From Sphingobacteriales bacterium 44-15 (lineage in GTDB: Bacteria; Bacteroidota; Bacteroidia; Chitinophagales; Chitinophagaceae): a stretch of 64,000 nt of DNA. A program made the position numbers and the translations under genes. This document shows positions 1 through 9,184 of the stretch, piece after piece (the first letter of the stretch is position 1; every line of letters begins with the position of its first letter). The notes beneath the pieces are model-generated. The model was not told the origin of the DNA, did not search any database, and saw nothing but the letters and a program-made list of their open reading frames with translations. The DNA lies in contig MKWG01000003.1 of assembly GCA_001899685.1 (NCBI GenBank), positions 124,001-188,000 of the forward strand, in the 5' to 3' direction.

Positions 1-959
1 AACGGAGTAGCAGCACTATATAACGGGGACTCCGATATCATTTTGCCATCAGTGCATTCATATTCATCAACAAGGTCCTGGTATGGGTCTATGCAACTGT
101 ACCACCCGATCTGCACATCCATACTTTCTGTAAAAGCAGTGGGATTGGTAGGGCTCAGGTATTGGGTGGAGAATATGATTTCAGGATTGCCGCCCTGAGT
201 AGCGGTTAAAAATAATCCGAGATAATTATCAGCGATCGAAAATTTTCCGGACTGCATCGTTTGTTGTGCAAAAGAAGCCGCTTCCGGCCATTTCTGTTCA
301 TATAAAAGGACTCTTGCTTTTAATGATGTGGCGCTGCCTTTCACCGCGTGACCATTATAGGCTTCTTCCGGCAGTGAGGCGATTGCTGCATCCAAGTCTT
401 CGTGAATGAACGCCAGGACATCTGCTTTAGGACTTTTGGCCACTTTGGCAGCTTCTGCACTTTCGGGAGTTTCACGATATAAAATCACATCGCCAAAAAA
501 GTCAACCAGGTCAAAATACATTAATGCCCTTAAGAACCTTACTTCACCCTTATATTCCGTTATCTTGCTCGCATCCAACGGAACTTTGTCAACATTTTCC
601 AGAAAATAGTTGCAATTGGCTATGCCTTTGTAAGGAGTATAATAAGCCATATTGACTGCGCCACCGGAAGTGGGACTGGTCACACCGATTGTCATAGCAG
701 GGATATTAAAATAATCCCATTGTGCAAATGCGTTGTCTGAAAGACAATCCAGCCAAACCCTACGATAGCTGAGAAAATCAGATTGTAATTGCCTGTAGCA
801 CCCTGCCAATGCCATTTTTACATCATCCTCCGTCTGCCAGAAGGTTCCGCTGGATATTTGATCTAATGGATTCCGGTCCAGGAAACTCTTGCTACAGGAT
901 AAACAAGAAGCAAAAAAAGCAAGAATAGCTATCATTCTTATTTTATATAAAACTTTCAT
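1..959 (-). CDS. SusD/RagB-like outer-membrane lipoprotein (partial, C-terminus off the left edge)
   Basis: This surface glycan-binding lipoprotein pairs with the SusC porin to capture oligosaccharides. The reading frame starts at an ATG at 959 and stays open to the edge, giving about 319 residues. The N-terminus is a lipoprotein signal with lipobox-like LSC (Cys about residue 22), followed by SKSFLDRNPLDQIS and SGTFWQTEDDVKMALAG, the standard SusD opening. Further in, the pattern GEVRFLRALMYFDLVDFFGDV matches the conserved TPR-like helices of the family. It begins 20 bp after the SusC stop on the same strand, so the two are certainly co-transcribed. The ligand cannot be told from sequence. 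About a third of a typical SusD is missing beyond the window. Confidence 0.95.
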   Translation of the reverse strand, partial: MKVLYKIRMIAILAFFASCLSCSKSFLDRNPLDQISSGTFWQTEDDVKMALAGCYRQLQSDFLSYRRVWLDCLSDNAFAQWDYFNIPAMTIGVTSPTSGGAVNMAYYTPYKGIANCNYFLENVDKVPLDASKITEYKGEVRFLRALMYFDLVDFFGDVILYRETPESAEAAKVAKSPKADVLAFIHEDLDAAIASLPEEAYNGHAVKGSATSLKARVLLYEQKWPEAASFAQQTMQSGKFSIADNYLGLFLTATQGGNPEIIFSTQYLSPTNPTAFTESMDVQIGWYSCIDPYQDLVDEYECTDGKMISESPLYSAATP

Positions 960-979
960 ATTTTACCCGTTTAAACGAT

Positions 980-3900
980 TTAAAACTTTACATCAACACC
1001 AAAATTTATAATGCGCACTTGCGGAAACTGAGCATATCGTCCCCAGCCGCTGACCGTGCTACCTGTCCTGGAAAGGGTCTCCGGATCAGCTCCCTCAAAT
1101 TTTGTAAAGGTGAGCAGGTTATCGCCGGAAACGTACACGGTTAACCCTTTTGACCAGATCTTATCGGTTATGCGTTTAGGCAATGTATAAGACAGGTTCA
1201 CATTTTTCAAACGCAGGTAAGATGCATCCTGCAGGTAATACGTAGATGGGTAAGCAGATACACCCGCATAGCCCCATGATTCATAAATAGCAGGAACTGT
1301 ATTGCTCGGATTGGTAGGGCTCCATGCATCTCTAAACTTTGTGGTGGGTGGAGTTCCCTGAATAAAGGGATCAATCCCCCAACCGTTCAGCGGCATTTTA
1401 TTACCCTGGGTGCCCTGGAAAAACGCGCTCAATGCAAATCCTTTCCAGGAAGCATTTATTCCAAAAGAATAGGTAAAATCCGGGAATTTTCCTTTGATTG
1501 TTTTACGATCATCTGCATTTACAATACCATCACCATTCTGATCTTTTATTTTCAGATCGCCCGGGCGTGGAGCAAAGAATGGCTGTTTAGGTGACTTATC
1601 TATATCCTCCTGGCTTTGAAAAATTCCAACCCATTCATACATATAGTAAGAACCATAGGGTAATCCAACCTCATTCACGCCTTTGGTAGGCACTCTTATT
1701 TTCAGCAGCTCATTTTTGTAGGTACTAAATAAAACATAAGCGCCATAACTGAAATCTCCAATCCTATTGTTGTGACGCAACTGAGCTTCCCACCCCGTAT
1801 TTTGCAGCTTTCCGTCATTGGTAACAGGGCCGCTCAACCCTAAACTACCCGGCACAGGCTGTGTGGTAAGAATATCGAATGTGTTTTTCCTGAACCAGTC
1901 TAACGTCATGCCGAACAACCCCCTGGAGACTTCAAGATCCATACCAACGTTAATTACTTTTGTAGACTCCCATTTAATATTTTTATCTGTCAGTCGCGTC
2001 AGCACAGTAGCTGCCTGTAATGTTGAACCATAAGGATATTCAGAAAGATTAAGAATATCCTGATAAGGATAAAGCCCGATTTCCTGATTACCCAATGTAC
2101 CCCAGGATGCCCGGATTTTTAAATCGTCCAACCACTTAAGATTCTCCTGAATAAACGTTTCTCTTGAGATTCTCCACCCGGCTGACACCGATGGGAATAT
2201 TCCCCACCTGTTGTTGCTTGCAATACGTGAGCTTCCATCATACCGGAGATTACCTTCCAAAAGGTATTTACCTGCAAAGTCATAGTTCACCCTTCCAAAA
2301 TAAGAACGCAGCGACCATTCAGTAGAAGTTCCGGAAAGACTCTGTCCTGTTGGAGAACCGGCATTAATCTCAGCCAGAGAGGGTGTAGGAAAAGTAAGTC
2401 GTCCACCTTGCAAAAATTGCGTTTTATATGATTGTTGTTCATAACCCGCCAATACTTTTAGATTGTGATATTTGCCTATAACTGTTTCGTAATTGAGCGT
2501 GGAGAACACAGAAGGCAGCACATTTTGAGAATAGCGATCGGTTACACCACCACTTTTTCCGCCATCGTCAATATAAGGATAGTCGGCAGCTCCGTCTGGT
2601 TTGAGATAAGCATATTGATTTACTGCCTGCTGATGACTTTTATAGGTTTCTCCATTGTAGTTAAATCCTCCTTTTACCTGCCAAACTAAACCTTTCAATA
2701 GCTGCACATCTATATACCCCTGTGCATTAACGCCATGTAAATCGGAATGCTGATAATTTCCCGGGTACAGATCCGTCTCCGGATTGCGGTTGTGTCCCTC
2801 GCCTGCATATGCATAACGGGCAATACGACCACTTCCGTCAGGAAGGAAAGGCATAAAATTAGGCGCTCCCTGGTACACCAAAAGAACAACATCACTGTTC
2901 ACGTTTCTCGGCTCTACTATCTGCTTTTTCACCATATTGATAATGGTACCTACTTTTACTCTTTTGTTTACCTGCGAGTTTATATTGATTATGGCGTTAT
3001 ATCTTTTATAATTGAATACAGGCAATACACCATCCTGATCAAGATAACCGAGAGATATACTGTAGTTGGTGCGCTCATTTCCACCCGAAAATCTCAGGTT
3101 GTGATTGATGACCGTAGCGGGGTTGAAGTAGTGGTCGGTCCAGTTGAAATTAGGATACCGGACAGGATCAGAAGGATTTTTATATGCATCAATCTGCTCC
3201 TGTGTATAAAGTGGCGCCAGGCCTACTCTCTCTTTCGCAGCATTATACATCGTCATATACTCTACGGAGTTGTAGATAAAATCCGGCAACCTGGTAGCAG
3301 TATGAGATCCGATATCAACCCTGTATTCCAACAATGGAGCACCCTGTTTTCCCCCTTTCGTAGTAACCAGAATAACCCCGTTAGCTGCCCGGGAACCATA
3401 GATAGCAGCCGAAGAGGCGTCTTTAAGAACAGATACGCTTTCAATATCGTTTGGGTTGAGGTTGGTAATGGAACCTATCAGACCATCTACCAACACGAGC
3501 GGGCTGGATGACGCCCCAAAAGAGCCAAGTCCTCTGATCTGAAACTGGGGATCATCCCTGCCGGGAGAAGCAGTCGGCTGAATTACCTCCAACCCTGTTA
3601 CCCTTCCCTGCAGAAGATTTGCAGCATTTGTTGCCGGGCGTTGCACCAATGTGCTTCCTCCAACAGTTGCAACCGAACCTGTAAGATTGATCTTTTTCTG
3701 TGTACCGTAGCCAACAACCACGACGTCAGACAAAGTACTTTGATCCTGAATAAGTGTAACAATCATTTCACCTGAAGCAGGAACTTTATGTTCTGCAGCT
3801 TGCGTGCCAACGTAAGTGAACACCAATACGGAACCAGCTCCGGGAACATTGATCTGAAAATTCCCCGATCCATCTGTCCTGGTGGAAGCTGTTTGCCCTT

Positions 3901-4174
3901 TCAGCTGTACCGTCACTCCTTCCAGGGCAGATCCATTCTCATCCATTACCTTTCCTTTTACGGAAAGATTGGTCTGTACCTGCTGCCATTCGTATTTATT
4001 ACGCGTCTCTCCGCCATGTGTCAGAACCGGTAATAATAATAATGTAGGCAAAGCAAAAAAAACGAATAGTGCAACAAGCCCTCCCGGTATGCGAATGAAG
4101 CGGCAGCCACAAGACTGAATGCAGCAATGCGGAGAAGCCCCTGTTAACTTTTGATTAAAAAATAAACTTCTCAT
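980..4174 (-). CDS. SusC/RagA-family TonB-linked outer membrane transporter
   Basis: TonB-dependent beta-barrel that imports glycan fragments captured by the downstream SusD. The 1064 residues are normal for the family. A hydrophobic segment at about 30-50 is followed by a carboxypeptidase-regulatory-like (CNA-B-type) domain from about 68 (VKGKVMDENGSALEGVTVQLKG region) to 150. The TonB plug lies at about 160-275, with the SusC signature SVLKDASSAAIYGSRAANG. The barrel runs to the aromatic C-terminus NFGVDVKF. There is no FecR-interacting STN domain, so it is unlikely to be sigma/anti-sigma controlled. The N-terminus before the hydrophobic stretch is unusually long and Cys-rich, and a later start is possible. 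The 314-bp leader upstream carries strong overlapping inverted repeats. Confidence 0.95.
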   Translation of the reverse strand: MRSLFFNQKLTGASPHCCIQSCGCRFIRIPGGLVALFVFFALPTLLLLPVLTHGGETRNKYEWQQVQTNLSVKGKVMDENGSALEGVTVQLKGQTASTRTDGSGNFQINVPGAGSVLVFTYVGTQAAEHKVPASGEMIVTLIQDQSTLSDVVVVGYGTQKKINLTGSVATVGGSTLVQRPATNAANLLQGRVTGLEVIQPTASPGRDDPQFQIRGLGSFGASSSPLVLVDGLIGSITNLNPNDIESVSVLKDASSAAIYGSRAANGVILVTTKGGKQGAPLLEYRVDIGSHTATRLPDFIYNSVEYMTMYNAAKERVGLAPLYTQEQIDAYKNPSDPVRYPNFNWTDHYFNPATVINHNLRFSGGNERTNYSISLGYLDQDGVLPVFNYKRYNAIININSQVNKRVKVGTIINMVKKQIVEPRNVNSDVVLLVYQGAPNFMPFLPDGSGRIARYAYAGEGHNRNPETDLYPGNYQHSDLHGVNAQGYIDVQLLKGLVWQVKGGFNYNGETYKSHQQAVNQYAYLKPDGAADYPYIDDGGKSGGVTDRYSQNVLPSVFSTLNYETVIGKYHNLKVLAGYEQQSYKTQFLQGGRLTFPTPSLAEINAGSPTGQSLSGTSTEWSLRSYFGRVNYDFAGKYLLEGNLRYDGSSRIASNNRWGIFPSVSAGWRISRETFIQENLKWLDDLKIRASWGTLGNQEIGLYPYQDILNLSEYPYGSTLQAATVLTRLTDKNIKWESTKVINVGMDLEVSRGLFGMTLDWFRKNTFDILTTQPVPGSLGLSGPVTNDGKLQNTGWEAQLRHNNRIGDFSYGAYVLFSTYKNELLKIRVPTKGVNEVGLPYGSYYMYEWVGIFQSQEDIDKSPKQPFFAPRPGDLKIKDQNGDGIVNADDRKTIKGKFPDFTYSFGINASWKGFALSAFFQGTQGNKMPLNGWGIDPFIQGTPPTTKFRDAWSPTNPSNTVPAIYESWGYAGVSAYPSTYYLQDASYLRLKNVNLSYTLPKRITDKIWSKGLTVYVSGDNLLTFTKFEGADPETLSRTGSTVSGWGRYAQFPQVRIINFGVDVKF

Positions 4175-4488
4175 ATTTACAGTTAAAATTTGAGTGAAAA
4201 AACTATGTCTTTGTAATAGCAGTGAATGAAATACTACTATCGACGATTATCGTAGTCCTGAATCATTCAGGGTATAGCATTATACCCCCATGCTATATTT
4301 TTTCTTAAGGCAACAGGTTTAAAATTCATTACATGTAAAGAGAGTAATTCACGCAGCGATGAAGTAAAATTCCACATTTGAAAGCCGGGAACCAATAGAA
4401 TATATGCTTATCTTGATGGATTATCCTATTATAAGTATTTCCTGTATGCAGGGATCTGCCAACAAAAAATATCCTTTGTATTGCTTTG
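4175..4488 (-). promoter_or_regulatory. Spacer upstream of susC with overlapping inverted repeats
   Basis: This stretch between the 976-residue gene and susC has no coding potential that I can see. It holds a perfect CCTGAAT-C-ATTCAGG repeat at 4257-4271. Immediately next to it is GGGTATA-GCAT-TATACCC at 4270-4287. TATAGCAT at 4273-4280 can instead pair with ATGCTATA at 4290-4297, so the last two hairpins are mutually exclusive. ACTAC/GTAGT arms at 4232-4256 add a further weak stem. No T-run follows on the minus strand, so these look more like a structured leader or protein-binding sites than a plain terminator. I found no convincing TAnnTTTG box here. Confidence 0.5.
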
Positions 4489-7419
4489 TTAATTCATATC
4501 TTCTTTTAAGACATTATTCAACAACTCTTCGGTATACTTAATATCCTTGTATTCACTATCACGGGAATCATACAATGCATCCATTATAAAATTTGCATTT
4601 TTGAAATAACGCAGTGTACGCTGAACTTCCATCGGATTTTCATGTGAGCTCACCGGCTCGTTAATGTTCCAAAGCTGGTTATGTATATCTTTCTGCCCGG
4701 CAGAAAGCAGAATATCTTTCACCGCCACTTTTTTTAGCATTTCTATGTTTTGCTTTAATGACGACTGATGCATTAGCAGAAGCGCCAGAGATGGTGCATA
4801 AGAAAAATTTATCCTGTTCACCTTTTTTATCAATTCCAAAGCCTCCAGCACAGATGCCGAAGACTGCTTTAAAGAGGCGCGCATTACCAGGTCTATACCC
4901 TTATCCATGGCATAATCAGCAAGCGCCTGAAAAGTAACTATCAAAGCGCTGTCCTCCTGTGCTTTGGATATGTTGTTTTCAATGCTCCGGTGTGGTGTAA
5001 GCAATAGCTTATCAGCTCCGAGTATCTTCATTTTGTCTATTATACTTTTTATAACAGTCATACTTTCATTATATCTGACTGAATCATTATTCACCAATCG
5101 TAAATCGGGATATAAATTAAGCCCTGAAGAAAGGTCAACTGCTATTTTCAATTTTTGCAGGGATATCCAACCGGACTCTTCCTTTAGAATCTGCTTTTCT
5201 CTTTTATGCAGGTAACGCCAGTCTACAAGCACCCGGTCATAATGAGAGAAGAATGTAGGTCGGGATAAAATCTCTTCTTTTATATCAGAAATATCATGCA
5301 AAGACAATGTCCTGTTTCGGAAATTTGAGGTTATCGCTACCTCCGGCTGTATTTCGGCATTTACGTCTTTTAATCTGATTCGAAATATTCGAACGCCGCC
5401 GCCCGCAATTGTTTTCCTTAAATTTTTCCCAACTTTTTCCTGCACAACCTTAGGAGTATAACCAACAGCCTGCATTTCTGCTTCATTTATTTTCAGCTCT
5501 TCTATCGAAACGATTTCACCATTCTTTGCAGTAATGGTAAAATCCTGTGGTATCCATTTGTCATTTGATATCAGTAAACTATATTCTTCCTTACTTTTTA
5601 CACAGGTGATATAACTCAGACCAGGATTAGTTTCAAATAATTGCACAGAAGCAAAAATATCCTGCAGCAAAGCTCTCACGTGATTTAAGACAGGATAAGG
5701 TTTATCCAAATGGCTTTCTTCTTTACTTTTTACGGGTAAGCTTGCCTGAATATCATTAGTTATTCCAAATGGTGAGGCCAATACAGTTATTTTTCCTTTC
5801 CCTGACGAATGCTGTACTACGGCAGGAATATCCCCGCTTTGCTGAAGAATAATTGCAGAATCAGGAAATAACAATTCAGCCAAGACATAATCAGCCGGTT
5901 CTGCTATTGACATATTCTTATAATTAACCGGTGCACTGGTATTGAACAGATGCGTACCTGCTTTTATCCCTCCGATCCCTTTATACAGATTTTTAAGCGA
6001 CCCTGAAGTAATTACCAGATGTCCGCCCTGCTGCACATAAGCTTCAAGTTTATCATTGAGTTCAGCACTGGGCTGTAATTCTCCCGCTATAACAAGTAAA
6101 GGATATTGATCCAGCAACCATGCCGGCGCATCGCTTAATAAGCAATCCGCTATATCTCCGAACGGCGTAGGCGTAATAAACCCTCTTTCATCCTTGTAAT
6201 ATGAAGCATCCTGATAACCGGGATATAAAATATCCAGAACATTATCAGTAAGATAATCGCCGCTTTTATAAGGCAGATCGCCCCATACTTTGTATACCGC
6301 ATTTGAATATAAATGACGGGGAAATGACCAACCCGAAAAAAAATCAGTCATTATCGCTACAGGTGTATACATTATTCCGGGATCTCCATATTTCTCCGTC
6401 CATTTTACAGCCTCTTGTTGAATCTTTCCTATAGGACTCAGCTTTGTTTCGCGAATACTCTTTTGGGGATCAGAATAATACATTGAACCTTCAAAGCCGG
6501 CTGCAAGGCAATTGTAAAATATATGGTTGTACATCAATCTTTTCAGCAAACTAAGTGATGTACCTTTTAAAGGCCCTCCGCTTCCATAATCGTTATCAAT
6601 ATTAGTGGCATCAATACTATAGGTTTTATACCCCCACCTGTTCCACACCGAGGCATTTCCAAACCAGCTCACCCCATATTGTTTGCCTGCGCCTCTTATA
6701 AAAGAATAATATATCTGGGAATTAGGAAGCCCCTGGGCTGTTTCTGCACCAATCAAAGCATAGATGCCTTCTTTTAAAAAATAATGTCCGAAGTTGAGCG
6801 ATACCAGGGTCGACAATTTATTGCCCAGTTCATCCCCCATTTTTTGAAAATGCCTTTGAAAATTGAAATATTGTCGTTTACGGTCAGCATCCATTGGTTG
6901 AATATATGGCGCAAAACCCCCAGCATATCTTCCGTCCTGCTCGCCGTTATCCATCCCTAACCAGTGGTTTCCCAGTTCTGACTCAAATAAATCCAAAACT
7001 CCATCCGGAATAGTATACTGTTGCCAATATCCACCGGGGCCCGACCCGGGAACGTATCCCCATAAATCGAAAAGATATAGTTTCTGTTTTTTTATTTCTC
7101 CCACAACTTCTTTCAGGTTGGACTGGTAAATAAAAGGATAAGCAGGCCAAAGAATATTACCTAAACGATCTTTATGCACCCATTGATCTATCCAGTCTTT
7201 ATAGTTGGATGCAGACAAATCTCTTAGGGAAATGAACTGCATTGTGTCACCGAATACAGAACGATCCGGAGATTTTATATGATAACGGTTGTAATCAGGA
7301 TGTTTCCGGGGATCCATCCGGTATGGATATAAACGGAACGATGTTTGCGACCATGAAGCCGTCCAGCCGCAAATAAATATAATGATCAGTATATGCGGGG
7401 GAGATGATTTCATCTTCAT
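4489..7419 (-). CDS. Secreted multidomain protein: glycosidase-like TIM barrel, GATase-like middle, C-terminal TIM-barrel-like domain
   Basis: I cannot assign a family with confidence. The 976-residue protein starts with a signal peptide (hydrophobic ILIIIFICGW, residues about 10-20). Residues about 35-400 are aromatic-rich and read like a glycoside hydrolase barrel, for example LFDLWGYVPGSGPGGYW and HWLGMDNGEQDGRYAGG. Residues about 430-560 (PLLVIAGELQP, then AYVQQGGHLVITSG) resemble the class I glutamine-amidotransferase-like domain that follows the barrel in A4 beta-galactosidase-type enzymes. From about 715 the pattern changes to a sugar-isomerase/AP-endonuclease-like barrel (SLQKLKIAVDLSSG, ILGADKLLLTPH, ALADYAMDKGIDLVMRAS). 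It lies 31 bp downstream of the lutC-like gene and upstream of susC, so a carbohydrate substrate is likely. The domain calls are by eye. Confidence 0.55.
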   Translation of the reverse strand: MKMKSSPPHILIIIFICGWTASWSQTSFRLYPYRMDPRKHPDYNRYHIKSPDRSVFGDTMQFISLRDLSASNYKDWIDQWVHKDRLGNILWPAYPFIYQSNLKEVVGEIKKQKLYLFDLWGYVPGSGPGGYWQQYTIPDGVLDLFESELGNHWLGMDNGEQDGRYAGGFAPYIQPMDADRKRQYFNFQRHFQKMGDELGNKLSTLVSLNFGHYFLKEGIYALIGAETAQGLPNSQIYYSFIRGAGKQYGVSWFGNASVWNRWGYKTYSIDATNIDNDYGSGGPLKGTSLSLLKRLMYNHIFYNCLAAGFEGSMYYSDPQKSIRETKLSPIGKIQQEAVKWTEKYGDPGIMYTPVAIMTDFFSGWSFPRHLYSNAVYKVWGDLPYKSGDYLTDNVLDILYPGYQDASYYKDERGFITPTPFGDIADCLLSDAPAWLLDQYPLLVIAGELQPSAELNDKLEAYVQQGGHLVITSGSLKNLYKGIGGIKAGTHLFNTSAPVNYKNMSIAEPADYVLAELLFPDSAIILQQSGDIPAVVQHSSGKGKITVLASPFGITNDIQASLPVKSKEESHLDKPYPVLNHVRALLQDIFASVQLFETNPGLSYITCVKSKEEYSLLISNDKWIPQDFTITAKNGEIVSIEELKINEAEMQAVGYTPKVVQEKVGKNLRKTIAGGGVRIFRIRLKDVNAEIQPEVAITSNFRNRTLSLHDISDIKEEILSRPTFFSHYDRVLVDWRYLHKREKQILKEESGWISLQKLKIAVDLSSGLNLYPDLRLVNNDSVRYNESMTVIKSIIDKMKILGADKLLLTPHRSIENNISKAQEDSALIVTFQALADYAMDKGIDLVMRASLKQSSASVLEALELIKKVNRINFSYAPSLALLLMHQSSLKQNIEMLKKVAVKDILLSAGQKDIHNQLWNINEPVSSHENPMEVQRTLRYFKNANFIMDALYDSRDSEYKDIKYTEELLNNVLKEDMN

Positions 7420-7450
7420 GTACTATTTTTTAATTTGAAATAAGCTGGTA

Positions 7451-8089
7451 TTATTTCTTCCACTCTTTTACCAAAAGCACAAACACATCTTTAGGCCCAT
7501 GTACACCTGTCACCAATGTTTTTTCTATATCGCCGGTTCTGCTGGGGCCCGCAACAAAATGTAATGAAGAAGGGAGGCTATCCCCATATTTTCCGAGCAG
7601 AAAAGAGATAGCTCCGTCTGTGTCATGCAGAAGCTGATTTTCGCCGGCTATTACAATATGGACCGGTGCATACACCGGCAAAGCCCTGCCCGAAGGCTGG
7701 GTAGCACTTAACACAACCGAACCCGTTCTGGCAACCAGACATTCACAATCTGTTACGGCAACTCCCGCAAGCATCACATCATCTGTCAGGCTTACTCCTG
7801 CACGCGCTATAACAGGGCAAAAATCAGGTAAGGTACAACACCATGTATGCTGTAATAATATTTTATGAAACCGGCCGATATACTCCATCGCTGCATCAAT
7901 ATTCTCACAACTAAAAAAATTACCCTGCAAATGTTTAAGTGTGTCCTCAAATAATTCAATGTCAGAACCGGGCGCCGTCTTAAAAAGTGCGTTGATACCT
8001 GAGTTTGTCTCCACCATTTCTTCCCTGTTCTCACCAAGAGCAGTCCTGATAGATTCAAGTATCCGAGACCGTGAAGAGGAATTGCTCAT
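7451..8089 (-). CDS. lutC: LutC/YkgG-family (LUD domain) lactate-utilisation protein
   Basis: LUD-domain protein related to LutC, a subunit of the iron-sulfur L-lactate dehydrogenase LutABC that oxidises lactate to pyruvate. I chose the ATG at 8089; a TTG at 8107 would add six residues. Family features include SRSRILESIRTALGE at the N-terminus, DVMLAGVAVTDCECLVARTGSVVLS in the core (split motif, residues about 105-130) and a C-terminal GPSRTGDIEKTLVTGVHGPK. This SRTxDIE...GVHGP segment is the hallmark of the family. No lutA or lutB is in the window, so partners must lie elsewhere or the protein acts alone. The gene sits between the AraC regulator and the 976-residue protein on the same strand. 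Lactate production from deoxy-sugars such as rhamnose or fucose would explain this, but that is inference. Confidence 0.85.
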   Translation of the reverse strand: MSNSSSRSRILESIRTALGENREEMVETNSGINALFKTAPGSDIELFEDTLKHLQGNFFSCENIDAAMEYIGRFHKILLQHTWCCTLPDFCPVIARAGVSLTDDVMLAGVAVTDCECLVARTGSVVLSATQPSGRALPVYAPVHIVIAGENQLLHDTDGAISFLLGKYGDSLPSSLHFVAGPSRTGDIEKTLVTGVHGPKDVFVLLVKEWKK

Positions 8090-8181
8090 ATATCGTTTTA
8101 ATCTCAAAGTTCCCCAATATCAAAAAATGAACAATGGACTATTGTTCAAAAACAATGGATAATCAGACTATTTCCTGTTTT

Positions 8182-9099
8182 TCATACTTTATTCATCTTT
8201 CGGTATTCGGAAGGAGAAGTCCCAATAATTTTATTAAAGATGCGGTTAAAGAAATAAGGATCTTCGTAGCCTACAAAAGATGCTATGTCTTTAATCTTCA
8301 TTTCTGTCAGATCGAGTAACTGACAGGCTTTCTGAATTTTTAAGTGAATAAAGTAATCCATGGGGGCAAAGCCTGTTTGCTTTCTGAATAAACTCGAAAA
8401 ATGAGAAGCAGAGTACGAAAACTTCTCGGCTATATCATCAATCCATAAGCGCTGCCCGAGGTTTTCCCTCATATATAAGATAGATTGTGTAATAATATTA
8501 TCATCTTTTTTCTGAAAACTGGAAAAATTGTGATTTCGGAAAATGAAAGACGCGACAAAGTGATACAGGCAAAAATTGGCATAACTCAGATTATCCTGAC
8601 TATATCCCATTTCAAGTGTATTGTACATCTCATCCCACAGGCTGATCCTCCTTTCATCAGGACGCAAAACAATGGGAGTTAAGAACTGGTCCAAATCATA
8701 TATCCGGTTGAAATGGGGAATTTGTGTACCACAAAAATGTACCCAGTATAAAGACCAGGGGTCATCAGCATGAGCGCCATAACGCAAATATTTATCTGTA
8801 GCCGGTAGTATCACAAATTCATTTGCTTTTATTTCGCAGTAGCCGGATTTGTTTTCATACCAGCCTTTTCCATCAATGCAATAAAAAAGAATATTGTCTT
8901 TACAGCCCCATCTGCGTTCCCTGTAATGGAAAGAAGCTTTAGGAAAATACCCGATCAGTGTGATATAAAGATTATTGAGAAGGGGATCATTCTGTATACG
9001 TTCCCGCAAAAGTTTCTCGGGGAGAATGATCTGCTTTTCTCCCGTGAAACCATCTCTTTTTCTAATTGACAAACCTTTATATCTTTTTTCGCCCGCCAT
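8182..9099 (-). CDS. AraC-family transcriptional regulator (cupin plus two-HTH domain)
   Basis: Cytoplasmic one-component regulator of 305 residues, typical length for the family. The N-terminal half (about 55-170) is the sugar-binding cupin: CKDNILFYCIDGKGWYENKS, then ANEFVILPATDKYLRYGAHADDPWSLYWVHF (split). The C-terminal 100 residues hold two helix-turn-helix units, ending in IASFVGYEDPYFFNRIFNK and GTSPSEYRK, the standard AraC signature. It is divergent from the SDR gene across an 85-bp spacer and leads the minus-strand lutC/976-residue/susCD row. It therefore probably controls both directions in response to a sugar or its breakdown product; this is inferred from position only. Confidence 0.92.
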   Translation of the reverse strand: MAGEKRYKGLSIRKRDGFTGEKQIILPEKLLRERIQNDPLLNNLYITLIGYFPKASFHYRERRWGCKDNILFYCIDGKGWYENKSGYCEIKANEFVILPATDKYLRYGAHADDPWSLYWVHFCGTQIPHFNRIYDLDQFLTPIVLRPDERRISLWDEMYNTLEMGYSQDNLSYANFCLYHFVASFIFRNHNFSSFQKKDDNIITQSILYMRENLGQRLWIDDIAEKFSYSASHFSSLFRKQTGFAPMDYFIHLKIQKACQLLDLTEMKIKDIASFVGYEDPYFFNRIFNKIIGTSPSEYRKMNKV

Positions 9100-9184
9100 A
9101 AATAATAGGATTATCCATCAAAGTACATTGATACTCCATTGTTTCCGGAGCATCATTAAAAGTACTTTGCTCATAAAAAACAAA
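9100..9184. promoter_or_regulatory. Divergent promoter/operator region between the AraC regulator and the SDR gene
   Basis: The 85-bp spacer has the 8-mer GTACTTTG at 9162-9169 on the plus strand and its inverted copy CAAAGTAC at 9119-9126. TACTTTG resembles the Bacteroidota -7 box TAnnTTTG with one base missing. On the plus strand a TTG at 9139-9141 lies 21 nt upstream of it, the usual -33 distance. The symmetrical boxes could be two -7 elements or two half-sites for the adjacent AraC protein. Confidence 0.4.

Noticed and set aside
2747-3511. A 254-residue open frame on the plus strand inside the susC region.
   Set aside because: It lies antisense to a well-supported SusC, has no recognisable motif and is a shadow of SusC codon use.
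4175-4488. A riboswitch in the susC leader.
   Set aside because: The stems do not resemble any riboswitch consensus I know; only overlapping palindromes are supported.
8975-9184. A 70-residue N-terminal extension of the SDR open frame.
   Set aside because: It overlaps the AraC gene and the divergent spacer, and the Rossmann motif begins properly just after the ATG at 9185.
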